Below, one piece after another: positions 24,615-33,223 of a stretch of 58,058 nt of DNA. Under the pieces are notes generated by a model. The model saw only the letters and a list, made by a program, of their open reading frames with translations, was not told the origin of the DNA and made no database searches. The translations under genes and the position numbers were made by a program. The DNA lies in assembly GCA_905199445.1 (NCBI GenBank), contig CAJKGK010000023.1:1-58058 (forward strand). Direction: 5' to 3'. The stretch comes from an uncultured Lachnospiraceae bacterium (GTDB taxonomy: Bacteria > Bacillota > Clostridia > Lachnospirales > Lachnospiraceae). The stretch's first letter is position 1, and each line of letters starts with the position of its first letter.

Positions 24615-26598
24615 AGGTTTTTATACACGTCTTGCCTGGGAAAATATAATAAAAAATAAAAGAACTTATATTTCCTATATCATTACATGTATTTTAACAA
24701 TTTCCATGTTTTACATTATTTCCGCCCTGGTCACAAGCCCGGATCTGGATACCTTTTTTGGCGGCGGTGAAATTAAAGTCTTTCTTGTTTATGGTCAATG
24801 GGTCATCGGCTTTTTTGCTCTGATTTTCCTTTTTTATACCCACAGTTTTTTAATTAAGCGCCGAAAAAAAGAATTTGGTCTTTATAATATTCTCGGCATG
24901 GAAAAGAAACATATTTCTAAAATATTGTTTTTTGAAACCCTCTACGCCTCAGTGATCAGCTTTGCTTTTGGTTTTATGATCGGTATTCTTTTTTATAAGG
25001 CAGCCCAGCTGCTTTTATGCCAAATCACTGGTGCATCGGTCATCGGAGGCTTTTATATATCACTGGAAACGGTGAAAAATACGCTGATACTGTTTGGTAT
25101 TATTTTTATACTGACCTATTTAAATACACTGCGTCAGATTCATCTGTCCAACCCGATTGAACTGCTTAAAGGCAGCCAGGTCGGCGAGCGGGAACCTAGA
25201 GCCAATATTTTTGTCACCCTTCTGGGTATTATCTTTCTTGGCATCGGCTACTATATTTCCCTCGAAGTGGAAGACCCTATTGCAGCCACGCTTTTATTTT
25301 TTATTGCTGTTATATTTGTCATTGCCGGTACTTACTGCCTGTTTACCTCAGTAAGCATTGCTGTTTTAAAAATACTCCGTAAAAACAAACGCTATTATTA
25401 TCACCCCAGACACTTTACCTTTATTTCCGGAATGCTTTACCGTATGCGGCAAAATGCAGTAGGACTGGCAAATATATGTATTCTTTCCACCATGGTTCTT
25501 GTCATGCTGTCCACAACAGTACTGCTGTATGTGGGCATCGGAGATCAGATCAAAGCTCAGTTTCCCAGATCTGTCACCATAACCATACACGGAACCGAAT
25601 GGAAAGACAGGGATATGGTCAAGGCCAACATCGAGGAAAGCCTGGACAAAATTGGATTATCCCCGGTTGACCCCCTGCCTTTTTATAAAACCATTCTTCC
25701 GGTAACTCTGGAAGATGACACATATCAATGGCTCACGGACGGATACAGCTATTCTTCAAACTCTACTTGTTTTTACTTTATAACAGCGGATGAATATAAT
25801 GATATTTACGAACAGGATATTTTATTGGATTCAGAATCTGATGTCGTCGTTTATGATCCTCTGAACAATCTGAAATATCCCAATCAGACACTGACAGTGG
25901 GTAGCCATCAATTCCATGTACAGGATGCGCTGGATGACCTAAGTCTCACAGTCAGCGAAATGAATGGTTTAATGAAAGAATACTATGTTATCGTTAAAAA
26001 TTATGATGTTATCCAGTCCCTTATTGATGAAGCGCCATCGGAGGCGGCTTTGCTGGTTGCTGGTTATTATGAATTTTATTTTAATCTGGATATGGACAAG
26101 CAGGAACAGCTCTCCTATCAGGAAACATTAACCAAAGCCCTGAACGACTGCGGTTACATTACCAATATACGTTTTGAAAATGATACAGCCCAGAATTTCC
26201 ATCTTTTATATGGCGGTCTGCTGTTTATCGGACTCTTCCTTGGCTTCCTGTTCATTATGGCCACTGTACTGATTATCTACTATAAGCAGATTACCGAAGG
26301 ATATGAAGATAAAGAACGCTTTGCCATTATGCGCAATGTAGGCATGAGTGATGCAGAAGTAAAAAAATCCATTAAAAGCCAGGTATTATCTGTGTTTTAT
26401 ATGCCCCTTGTTGTGGCCTGCATTCATACAGCCTTCGCCTTTCCTATTGTTTCCAAACTTATGGCCATGCTGAGTATGGGCAACACCCGTTTATTTATCG
26501 TCAGTCTTATTTGTACAGCACTGATCTTTGCGGTATTTTATACGATGATTTACATGATGACCGCCAGGGTTTACTATAAAATTATTTCCGCAAAATAA
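24607..26598 (+). CDS. bceB: FtsX-domain ABC permease, BceB-like
   Basis: 663 residues from the ATG inside the bceA end (MNKGFYTRLAWENIIKNKRT). The start in the same frame at 24532 lies deep in bceA and is unlikely. Hydrophobic segments cluster as one helix near residue 20, three around 60-180, a further set to about 310, then a large hydrophilic loop of about 200 residues (about 320-530). A final FtsX-like set has GLLFIGLFLGFLFIMATVLI, followed by ERFAIMRNVGMSDAEVKKSI. This ten-helix layout with a big extracellular loop defines BceB-type peptide detoxification transporters. The inducing peptide cannot be predicted. Confidence 0.9.
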   Translation: MNKGFYTRLAWENIIKNKRTYISYIITCILTISMFYIISALVTSPDLDTFFGGGEIKVFLVYGQWVIGFFALIFLFYTHSFLIKRRKKEFGLYNILGMEKKHISKILFFETLYASVISFAFGFMIGILFYKAAQLLLCQITGASVIGGFYISLETVKNTLILFGIIFILTYLNTLRQIHLSNPIELLKGSQVGEREPRANIFVTLLGIIFLGIGYYISLEVEDPIAATLLFFIAVIFVIAGTYCLFTSVSIAVLKILRKNKRYYYHPRHFTFISGMLYRMRQNAVGLANICILSTMVLVMLSTTVLLYVGIGDQIKAQFPRSVTITIHGTEWKDRDMVKANIEESLDKIGLSPVDPLPFYKTILPVTLEDDTYQWLTDGYSYSSNSTCFYFITADEYNDIYEQDILLDSESDVVVYDPLNNLKYPNQTLTVGSHQFHVQDALDDLSLTVSEMNGLMKEYYVIVKNYDVIQSLIDEAPSEAALLVAGYYEFYFNLDMDKQEQLSYQETLTKALNDCGYITNIRFENDTAQNFHLLYGGLLFIGLFLGFLFIMATVLIIYYKQITEGYEDKERFAIMRNVGMSDAEVKKSIKSQVLSVFYMPLVVACIHTAFAFPIVSKLMAMLSMGNTRLFIVSLICTALIFAVFYTMIYMMTARVYYKIISAK

Positions 26599-26690
26599 AT
26601 ATATGACATAAAGCTATAACGACTGATCAACCATGGGCAATGCCTTCATGATTTATCACAATTACCTTTATATAACTTACCCACCTATAT

Positions 26691-27128
26691 CAAAAAAGGA
26701 GCGTATGCATCAGATTGACATCTAATTCATACGCCCCTTTAGACTATGCTATCCATTGGACTATACCTCTTTCTTCAATTTCGCTTATTATATGACTTTG
26801 TTTATGATGCGTCTGCTTTCTTTACAACAGTCGCTTTTCTTTCGTACTTACAAGCTTTCTTACCAATCATTTAAAAGTATATGCCGCCATTTTGGTGCTC
26901 CTTTTTCCTGATTTTTATGGCTTGAGCTTTTGTAAGACATCTTCGATCTTTCCGAATCTATAAAGCTGTCATTTAAAGACCCTACTCTAAATTCATCTGC
27001 TTTACTTTTTCAATGATAAGATCTGTTTTCCTGGGTTTTAACTTACTGTTTTGGTGGTCTGTACCTCTCTTTCCTAAATTTTAACGGGTTACTTAAGATC
27101 TTGGGTAAGATCTTTTATTTCTTTTGAT
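26691..27128 (-). ncRNA. Candidate non-coding RNA of about 440 nt with own promoter and terminator
   Basis: The 805-base gap between bceB and the ABC importer holds an isolated minus-strand transcription unit without a long reading frame. A consensus promoter (27135-27163) is followed by an A/G-rich sequence opening with an 8-bp hairpin (AAGATCTT twice, at 27107-27114 and 27095-27102, loop of four). It ends in a 20-bp terminator hairpin with six T (26692-26740). No tmRNA, RNase P, 6S, SRP or T-box motif was recognised. Near the middle an AAAGGAG site precedes a 7-codon frame whose stop overlaps the start of a 22-codon frame rich in Lys. It may therefore encode a tiny peptide or be a regulatory RNA. 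The rest of the gap up to 27404 is very AT-rich and otherwise featureless. Confidence 0.55.
26692..26740 (-). terminator. Long terminator hairpin of the candidate RNA
   Basis: Minus strand: AAAGGGGCGTATG pairs with CATACGCTCCTTT (13 bp, one G-U). After a mismatch, ATTAGAT pairs with ATCTGAT around a four-base loop, and six T follow. On the plus strand the same structure could close the bceB transcript. Confidence 0.8.
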
Positions 27129-27134
27129 GATTTT

Positions 27135-27163
27135 ATTATAATTGATCCCTTTGTAATTGTCAA
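27135..27163 (-). promoter_or_regulatory. Consensus sigma-A promoter of the candidate RNA
   Basis: Minus strand TTGACA (27163-27158), a 17-bp spacer and TATAAT (27140-27135): both hexamers match the vegetative consensus exactly. This is the best promoter in the window and it points away from the ABC operon into the gene-free stretch. Confidence 0.8.
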
Positions 27164-27403
27164 TATATTTTTTCATTTTTTTAAATTTAACTATTAATAT
27201 TTGTTTTAATTATATTTTATCAATTTATATTTTGATATATTTCACTAATTTCATATATTATTTAATATTTTGATATATTTTCTGATAATTAATATCCAGA
27301 CAAGGCAAAAAAAGACAGGCCTACATAAATCCCAGGCAAACCCCCGAGCTTTACGGCACTGTCTTGTTCTCACGTATCACACATGAACAATCAATATGAA
27401 CCC

Positions 27404-28030
27404 TTACTCTGACACGGTCATGTTTTCCATCTGAATCGCCCTGGCCCCCAAAAGCTGTGCATCCTGGAGCTGATGCGTAACAATAAGCATCAAGCGGCCT
27501 TCCTGTTTTTTTAATATATACGCAATCACCTGCTGTCTTGTGGAAACATCCAGACCAGTAAAGGGCTCATCCATAAAAATCACATCTGCATCTGAAGCCA
27601 TGGCACGTACAATCGCCACCCGGCGCCGCATGCCTCCGGACAGTTTGGAAACCGCTTTTCCCAGACTGTCTGCATCCAGCACATCCAAAAGTTGGCTGCG
27701 GGCCTTCTCCATACGCACTTCCCACTTAAGCTTTCGATCCAAAACCATGGCCACGTTCTCCACGGCCGAAAATCCCTCGCACAAACGATCCTCCTGAAAT
27801 ACACAGCCCATTTTAGGCCAGGTACCTGCAGATGTATGGGATCCCTGCCATAAAACCTGACCATGATCAGGCCGCTCCAACCCCATCACAATTCTTAAAA
27901 ATGTTGTTTTTCCCCATCCGGAAATGCCCATGAGACAATAAATATCCGGCGCATGCATTTCCAGATTCAAACCTTCAAACAAAACTTTACCGCTGTAACT
28001 CTTCTTCAGCCCCTGGATCATTAATTTCAC
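27404..28030 (-). CDS. ABC transporter ATP-binding protein (SsuB/TauB-like)
   Basis: 208 residues, short for the family. Walker A GISGWGKTTFLR (Thr after KT as usual), Q-loop VFQEDRL, signature KLSGGMRRRVAIVRA, Walker B DVIFMDEPFTGLD and switch His in VTHQLQDA. The GTG start at 28030 is preceded by AGGAGG eight bases upstream and overlaps the permease gene by 44 bases. It is the last gene of an importer operon ordered binding protein, permease, ATPase. The family carries sulfonates, taurine, nitrate or thiamine precursors; the sequence alone does not decide. Confidence 0.88.
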   Translation of the reverse strand: MKLMIQGLKKSYSGKVLFEGLNLEMHAPDIYCLMGISGWGKTTFLRIVMGLERPDHGQVLWQGSHTSAGTWPKMGCVFQEDRLCEGFSAVENVAMVLDRKLKWEVRMEKARSQLLDVLDADSLGKAVSKLSGGMRRRVAIVRAMASDADVIFMDEPFTGLDVSTRQQVIAYILKKQEGRLMLIVTHQLQDAQLLGARAIQMENMTVSE

Positions 28031-28760
28031 CAGACTTACCTCCTATCAGCTTGAGACATATTTTTTCAAATAATGTACTTAAAATAATCACCACAACCGT
28101 CCAGGCCAGAAGCTGATCTGTACTCAGATATATTTTAGACATATAAAGCTTTTCACCGATTGAATGGGCCGGAACACCAATCACCTCTGCGGCCACGCCG
28201 GATTTCCAGCAAAAACCCAATGTAATCCGAAAGCCGTCTGCCAAATGAGGCTTAAGTGCTTCCCAGTAAATATATCGTATTTTACACTGCCACGGCATGG
28301 CAAATACACGAGCCATCTCCAAAAGTTTTTTATCTGTGCTGTGCAGCCCTGCCAGAGTATGAACATAAATAATCGGAAGGGCCACAAGAAAGCTGATCAG
28401 CACAGACAGCATGGAGGAGCCGGCCCAGAGCAGAGCCAAAATTACAAAAGAGGCAACCGGAATGGCCTTCATCAGGTGCATCACCGGTTCCATGAAATCA
28501 CACACAAGCCGCCATCGGCTGGATAAAATCCCCAGAACAACCCCCACAGCCAGTGCCAGTAAAAAACCTGAGGCAATCTTTCCCAATGTAAGGCCGATAC
28601 TCAACCAAAACTCTCCCTCAAAAACCAGGGAAGACAGGGCCCCTAAAACCTGGATGGGCCCTGTCAATATGATTGGCTGATTTAATGCTGTGGCACCAAA
28701 CTGCCACAAAAGAATCCAGAAAAGCAGAATCCCTGCTTTTTTTAATATTTTACTGCGCAT
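27987..28760 (-). CDS. ABC transporter permease (SsuC/TauC-like)
   Basis: 257 residues with about six membrane helices (starting GILLFWILLWQFGATAL). A BPD_transp_1-type EAA loop is visible as GLHSTDKKLLEMARVFAMP, followed by KIRYIYWEALKPHLADGFRI. This is the SsuC/ThiX-like permease arrangement. The start codon lies 11 bases inside the end of the binding-protein gene and its end runs 44 bases into the ATPase gene, so the three are translationally linked. Confidence 0.88.
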   Translation of the reverse strand: MRSKILKKAGILLFWILLWQFGATALNQPIILTGPIQVLGALSSLVFEGEFWLSIGLTLGKIASGFLLALAVGVVLGILSSRWRLVCDFMEPVMHLMKAIPVASFVILALLWAGSSMLSVLISFLVALPIIYVHTLAGLHSTDKKLLEMARVFAMPWQCKIRYIYWEALKPHLADGFRITLGFCWKSGVAAEVIGVPAHSIGEKLYMSKIYLSTDQLLAWTVVVIILSTLFEKICLKLIGGKSGEINDPGAEEELQR

Positions 28761-29871
28761 TATAGTAGAAATCGTCTCCAGGAAGCGTTCCGCCTACAGA
28801 TTCAGGATTCTGATCATACAAAACCTGAAGATATCCGCTGAGTGCCTGCTTCATCTGTGTTCCGTCTATGTAAGTAATATTGCATGTGGGAATCGCCTTT
28901 TCTGCAATCTGAGGCTTTTCCACAATCCCAAGATTTGCAATCAGCTGTGCCGCTTCTCCGGGATTTTCATTGGTAAAGGCTGTGGATTTTTCATGCTCCT
29001 CAAGAAAAGCATTCACAATATCTTCGTTTTCTTCAAGAAATTCATTACGTACAATCGTAACGCCGGTTACAAGCTGGCTTTCCCCTTCGCCCTGAACGTT
29101 ATCCCACTCCTGGGTCAGATCCAGTGCCCGTCTAAGATCTGGGTTTTTGGTACAGGCAACCGCCACAAAGGGTTCCGGCAGAAGTCCTACGGCACTGCTG
29201 TCCGAAGCTAAAATAGCGGCAACCTCTGTAGCTTCTGATTTATATTCCAGAGTCACATCCGCTGTAGTCAGCCCGTTCGCCGAAAGAATATATGACAGGA
29301 CATAATCCGGAGTCGTTCCCTTTCCTGTCAGATAAATGGTTCTTCCTTTCAAATCCTGTACAGAATGAATGGTATCTGCACCTTCTACAAGGTAAAGCAC
29401 ACCTAAGGTATTAATATCAATGACCGATACCCCACCCTGAGTTTTATTATATAAAACAGAAGCAACGTTGGCCGGCACTGTGGCAATATCCACCGTTTTT
29501 CCGGCAATCGCTGCCACCAGTTCGTCGGCAGCTGTCACCATGGTAAAATCATAATCCTGAATACTCTCTCCCTTTTCACTCTGATCCATCAGAGATACAA
29601 GCCCCATAGATGTAGGGCCTTTAAGGGAACCCACCTTGACTGCAGCACCATCTGTAATGACAATCTGTGATTCAGACTGAGACATACTTTCAGATGCTTC
29701 AGTGGTACTTTCCGTCTGTGCAGTTGTCTGTTCATCGGACTGAACCTGACCAGTCTGCGCCAAAGTACCGGTCTGCGCCTCACTATCTCCACTGTTATTG
29801 CCTGAACTGCTGCACGCCGTCAATGTCACCATGGCCAGCACACACAGGCAGCTAATTAATCTTTTTTTCAT
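28750..29871 (-). CDS. ABC transporter substrate-binding lipoprotein (NMT1/SsuA-like)
   Basis: About 373 residues. Lipoprotein signal: MKKRLISCLCVLAM then lipobox LTAC, followed by a Ser/Gln/Thr-rich linker of about 60 residues. The binding fold (VKVGSLKGPTSMGLVSLMDQ, then ELVAAIAGKTVDIATVPAN and GVLYLVEGADTIHSVQDLKG) is that of periplasmic-binding-like NMT1/SsuA proteins. These deliver aromatic sulfonates, nitrate, bicarbonate or pyrimidine precursors. The ATG at 29871 is preferred, although TTG at 29880 sits close to GAGAGG and is possible. First gene of the importer operon; no substrate gene cluster is adjacent. Confidence 0.85.
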   Translation of the reverse strand: MKKRLISCLCVLAMVTLTACSSSGNNSGDSEAQTGTLAQTGQVQSDEQTTAQTESTTEASESMSQSESQIVITDGAAVKVGSLKGPTSMGLVSLMDQSEKGESIQDYDFTMVTAADELVAAIAGKTVDIATVPANVASVLYNKTQGGVSVIDINTLGVLYLVEGADTIHSVQDLKGRTIYLTGKGTTPDYVLSYILSANGLTTADVTLEYKSEATEVAAILASDSSAVGLLPEPFVAVACTKNPDLRRALDLTQEWDNVQGEGESQLVTGVTIVRNEFLEENEDIVNAFLEEHEKSTAFTNENPGEAAQLIANLGIVEKPQIAEKAIPTCNITYIDGTQMKQALSGYLQVLYDQNPESVGGTLPGDDFYYNAQ

Positions 29872-29954
29872 CTCTGTCAATGACCTCTCTTTCTATCAAT
29901 TTTCCATTGCGGCACAGCTATAGTATAGCACCTTTAATCATTAATGGGAAATAT

Positions 29955-31487
29955 TTATTTGTGAAACAAGGCCAGAATCATCACGTAAATGACAGCCAAT
30001 ATGCCACAGGCAATGATAAGTAAAATCAGAGGCGGCATGGCCAATGTTCCCAGCAGAAATTTATAGAATCCAATAGATACAAAACTGCCAGCCACAGCAG
30101 CCAGACCAGGTAAAATCACAGAATGCCACAGATTAAATGTCAGTCCACAGCATTTTATAATCTGACGGATATGCAGTCCCAAAAGGATCAGTGCACCAAC
30201 CAGCATCCCCCATAAATAACCTTTGATTCCCATTTTAGGGACACATACCACAACAAACCCGATGCGGCAGCCAACAGAAAGAACGTTGTGCAGTAATAAA
30301 AGCTGCATTTTCCCCAGACCGTTAAGTACACTGCCCAGAGTGGCAGAAACATACATAAACGGACACAGCATAGCAAATAAGGTGAGAAAACGTCCGGCCA
30401 GCTGGTTTTTAAAAAATACAATACCAAGTGCATCCCCATAAAGAAAAAATACAGCCATGCTGACAATTCCAATCAGCAGGCAGTAATGCAGGCTTTTAGA
30501 TGCAGCCCGGCAAATCAGCGGATAATCATCCTTCTGAGCCGCCTGGGCAACTGTAGGCATCAGCATTGAGGCCAGAGCGTTGGTTATGGTTGTCGGAAAA
30601 GTAATAAAAGGCATGGCCATACCGGTAACTACACCAAATATACTTAAAGCCTCACTCTGATTGTGATAATACAGATTCAGCATAAAAGGAATCAATATCG
30701 ATTCCACACTCTGAAGGGCAGTCAGAGCCAGACGATTTGCTGTCAGTGGCGCAGCCTGGCACATAAGCTGACGCGCAAGAAACTTATAAGAAGCCGGCGC
30801 ATTGGTACATCCTTTACGCATTTCAGCAGTCGTGCAATTTCTGCGTGCCTCCCTGGCCACATGAAGCTTATAACAGATCAAGGTATAAATACAGGAAATA
30901 CCGTCACCGGCCAGCATTCCCCAGACTGCCAGTACTGCTGTGGCATCATTTCCCGAAAAAACAGTAACAGACAGTACATAAATCATTCCAACCCTGCAAA
31001 CCTGCTCCAGCAGTTGGGCACTGGCCGGAACCGCCGTACGTTTCAAGCCATAAAAATATCCGAGAACACAGGAATGGGCTGTAGAAAAAACAATTACCGG
31101 GGACATAATCCTAAGACAGGCGTCACATTCCGGTTCCTGCAAAATCCACACACTCACAGGCCCTGCAAATATATATACGCCCAGTCCGAGAATGGCTGCC
31201 ATCCCCATAGATACCGAAACAGCAATTCTGACCAGACGGCGTACATTGCCCTGACAGCCGTCAACAGACCAGGCGGCTACCAGCCTTGAAAGGGCGGTTT
31301 CGATTCCTGAACAGCAGATGGATATACAAACCATAAATACAGGAAAAATCAGCTGATAAATTCCCATCTGTCTGGCCCCGATCACATTGGCTAAAAAAAC
31401 CCTGTTGTATAACCCAAGAAATCTGGTTACAAGTCCGGCTGCCGTGAGAATTGCCGTTCCTTTTAAAATCTCTTTTTTCAATGACAT
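29955..31487 (-). CDS. MOP-superfamily flippase, SpoVB/polysaccharide biosynthesis type
   Basis: 510 residues, almost entirely hydrophobic, with about 13-14 membrane helices. The N-terminus (KKEILKGTAILTAAGLVTRF, then LGLYNRVFLANVIGARQMGIY) is characteristic of SpoVB/YkvU/MurJ-like lipid-linked oligosaccharide flippases. A second conserved repeat appears near SVESILIPFMLN. SpoVB is needed for spore cortex formation, but this family also contains vegetative paralogues, so the exact role is open. It is transcribed divergently from the AEC transporter gene, 113 bases apart. Confidence 0.82.
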   Translation of the reverse strand: MSLKKEILKGTAILTAAGLVTRFLGLYNRVFLANVIGARQMGIYQLIFPVFMVCISICCSGIETALSRLVAAWSVDGCQGNVRRLVRIAVSVSMGMAAILGLGVYIFAGPVSVWILQEPECDACLRIMSPVIVFSTAHSCVLGYFYGLKRTAVPASAQLLEQVCRVGMIYVLSVTVFSGNDATAVLAVWGMLAGDGISCIYTLICYKLHVAREARRNCTTAEMRKGCTNAPASYKFLARQLMCQAAPLTANRLALTALQSVESILIPFMLNLYYHNQSEALSIFGVVTGMAMPFITFPTTITNALASMLMPTVAQAAQKDDYPLICRAASKSLHYCLLIGIVSMAVFFLYGDALGIVFFKNQLAGRFLTLFAMLCPFMYVSATLGSVLNGLGKMQLLLLHNVLSVGCRIGFVVVCVPKMGIKGYLWGMLVGALILLGLHIRQIIKCCGLTFNLWHSVILPGLAAVAGSFVSIGFYKFLLGTLAMPPLILLIIACGILAVIYVMILALFHK

Positions 31488-31531
31488 AAATCCGGCCTCA
31501 TTGATCGCCTTTTATATATAAATATTCGCTG

Positions 31532-31560
31532 TTTAAAAAAATATTCAGCTGTGCTATAAT
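31532..31560 (+). promoter_or_regulatory. Promoter of the AEC transporter gene
   Basis: TTTAAA (31532-31537), 17-bp spacer, TATAAT (31555-31560), 40 bases before the start codon. Confidence 0.55.
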
Positions 31561-31600
31561 ACCTTCAGTTTAGGCATTTTATTTAAGTGAGGAAAGCTTT

Positions 31601-32557
31601 ATGGATAATTTTATTTTCAGCCTTAATGCCACGGTTCCTATTTTTTTACTGATCGTTGTGGGCTGGTTTTTAATGCGCCTTGGAATTCTTAGCAAGGCTT
31701 TTACCGCATCAGCGGATAAGTACGTTTTTAAGGTTGCCCTGCCTGCAGTTCTTTTTAAAGATATTGCTACAGCGGATATCCGAAGTGATTTTGACCCCAA
31801 ATTTTTCTTTTTCTGCATGATCGCCACAAGTATGATGTTTTTGGGGGTATGGTTTTTTGCCAACCTGCTGATTAAGGACAAATCCATTATCGGCGCCTTT
31901 GTCCAGGGAAGTGCCCGGGGAAGCGCAGCTGTTTTGGGCATCGCTTTTGTCAATAATATTTACGGTTCATCAGGAATGGCGCCTATGATGATTGTAGCCG
32001 CAGTTCCCCTTTATAATATTTTTTCGGTAATTATTCTGACTGTTCATTCCAATAATAAAGACAATAATGCCAGCCAGATTAAAACAACCGTGCTCAATGT
32101 TCTTAAAAATCCCATCATTATCGGGATTGTCGCCGGTCTGCCCTTTTCCCTGCTGGGTATTGACATTACCGGCCCTGCATTAAATATTCCTTATAAAGTC
32201 ATCAGCAATCTGGCTGCTACAGCCACACCCATTGCTCTTCTTGTGGTCGGTGCCAGCTTCGAAGGACGCAAGGCTATTCAAAAACTGGGTCCCACACTGA
32301 CAGCATCCATAATCAAGCTGTTTATTCTGCCTGCCGTTTTCTTTCCATTTGCGGTGATGATGGGTTTTCGTGGAAGTGAGCTTGTTGCAATTTTAGTTAT
32401 GCTGGGATCCCCCACAACGGTGACCTGCTATATTATGGCTAAAAATATGGGAAACGATGAAGTCCTTTCTTCAAGTATTGTGGTCATGGCCACCCTTTTA
32501 TCCTCTGTCTCATTAACCTTCTGGGTGTTTCTTCTGAAATCCCTGGCCTTAATCTGA
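31601..32557 (+). CDS. AEC (auxin efflux carrier) family transporter
   Basis: 318 residues, ten predicted helices in two bundles of five with a loop near residues 150-165 (HSNNKDNNASQIKTT). N-terminus FIFSLNATVPIFLLIVVGWF and C-terminal repeat with VAILVMLGSPTTVTCYIMAK are typical of AEC permeases, which export or import organic acids such as malate or malonate. GAGGAAAGC precedes the ATG. Monocistronic; substrate unknown. Confidence 0.85.
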   Translation: MDNFIFSLNATVPIFLLIVVGWFLMRLGILSKAFTASADKYVFKVALPAVLFKDIATADIRSDFDPKFFFFCMIATSMMFLGVWFFANLLIKDKSIIGAFVQGSARGSAAVLGIAFVNNIYGSSGMAPMMIVAAVPLYNIFSVIILTVHSNNKDNNASQIKTTVLNVLKNPIIIGIVAGLPFSLLGIDITGPALNIPYKVISNLAATATPIALLVVGASFEGRKAIQKLGPTLTASIIKLFILPAVFFPFAVMMGFRGSELVAILVMLGSPTTVTCYIMAKNMGNDEVLSSSIVVMATLLSSVSLTFWVFLLKSLALI

Positions 32558-32680
32558 CAAAAGTCCATCATATTTTAGACAAAACCAACCATTAATCCAC
32601 AAAAAATCCAGCATTTTTACCTATTATTTTATTTTCCATATTAATCTTATACAACATTAAAATTTTATTCAAAAAATCTC

Positions 32681-32709
32681 TGGTATTTTTTACCAAAGTA
32701 TTGTATACT
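32681..32709 (+). promoter_or_regulatory. Candidate promoter and dyad before the HPr-like gene
   Basis: A 5-5-5 dyad TGGTA-ttttt-TACCA (32681-32695) covers the -35 region 17 bp upstream of TATACT (32704-32709). It could be an operator. About 100 bases of leader follow before the ribosome binding site; the rest of 32558-32680 is AT-rich with nothing recognised. Confidence 0.35.
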
Positions 32710-32816
32710 TAATGTAAATCAGAGGTTATGGTCATTAAGGTCCACCACATAATCATAAGATTGGTTACCGTTTATCTTTTATCTTTGCTTTTTATGCAGG
32801 GACAGGAGGTGTGCCT

Positions 32817-33068
32817 ATGGAAAAGCAGATCACGATTGGGACTACCGGTGTTGCGTACCCAAAGCCGATTTCTTTGCTGGTTCAAACAGCAACGAAGTTT
32901 GACAGCAGTATCTATTTACAGAAGGATAACCAGAAGATTAATGTCAAAAGCATTGTCAGTGTTTTAAGTGTATGTCTGAAAAGTGGTGATAAGATAACAC
33001 TGCTTACATCCGGAACGGATGAAGATGATGCCTTAAGGCACATCGAGAATTTCTTACAAAACATGTAA
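32817..33068 (+). CDS. HPr-fold protein lacking the active-site His (Crh-like)
   Basis: 83 residues aligning end to end with HPr by eye: GVAYPKPISLLVQTATKFDS matches the region around His15 of HPr, and INVKSIVSVLSV matches the region around Ser46. The catalytic His15 is replaced by Tyr14 and Arg17 by Lys16, so it cannot carry the PEP-dependent phosphate. Ser45, equivalent to the regulatory Ser46 of HPr/Crh, is kept. This is the pattern of Crh, which acts with CcpA in carbon catabolite control but does not transport phosphate. Crh itself has Gln at this position. GGAGGTGTG stands before the ATG at 32817. It is monocistronic with its own terminator. The regulatory role is inferred. Confidence 0.75.
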   Translation: MEKQITIGTTGVAYPKPISLLVQTATKFDSSIYLQKDNQKINVKSIVSVLSVCLKSGDKITLLTSGTDEDDALRHIENFLQNM

Positions 33069-33107
33069 CAATTAAACAACCTATGTATAAATATTAAAAC
33101 TCAAAAG

Positions 33108-33154
33108 AAAGTCACGACCACAGAGGAAACCTGCGGTCGTGACTTTGACTTTTT
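33108..33154 (+). terminator. Intrinsic terminator of the HPr-like gene
   Basis: AAAGTCACGACC (33108-33119) and GGTCGTGACTTT (33135-33146) form a perfect 12-bp stem; GACTTTTT follows. Confidence 0.85.
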
Positions 33155-33223
33155 ATCTATACATACCACATAACCTCACTGATTATTAACAATTTATACC
33201 AGACCAGAAAGGAGATCCATTCC

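Noticed and set aside
26691..27128. Candidate RNA as tmRNA, RNase P RNA, 6S RNA, SRP RNA or a T-box leader
   Set aside because: No tmRNA tag frame with ALAA end or tRNA-like ends, no RNase P GAGGAAAGUCC-type core, no SRP GGAAG...GCAGCC tip, no T-box AGGGUGG core; no aminoacylation or amino-acid gene follows.
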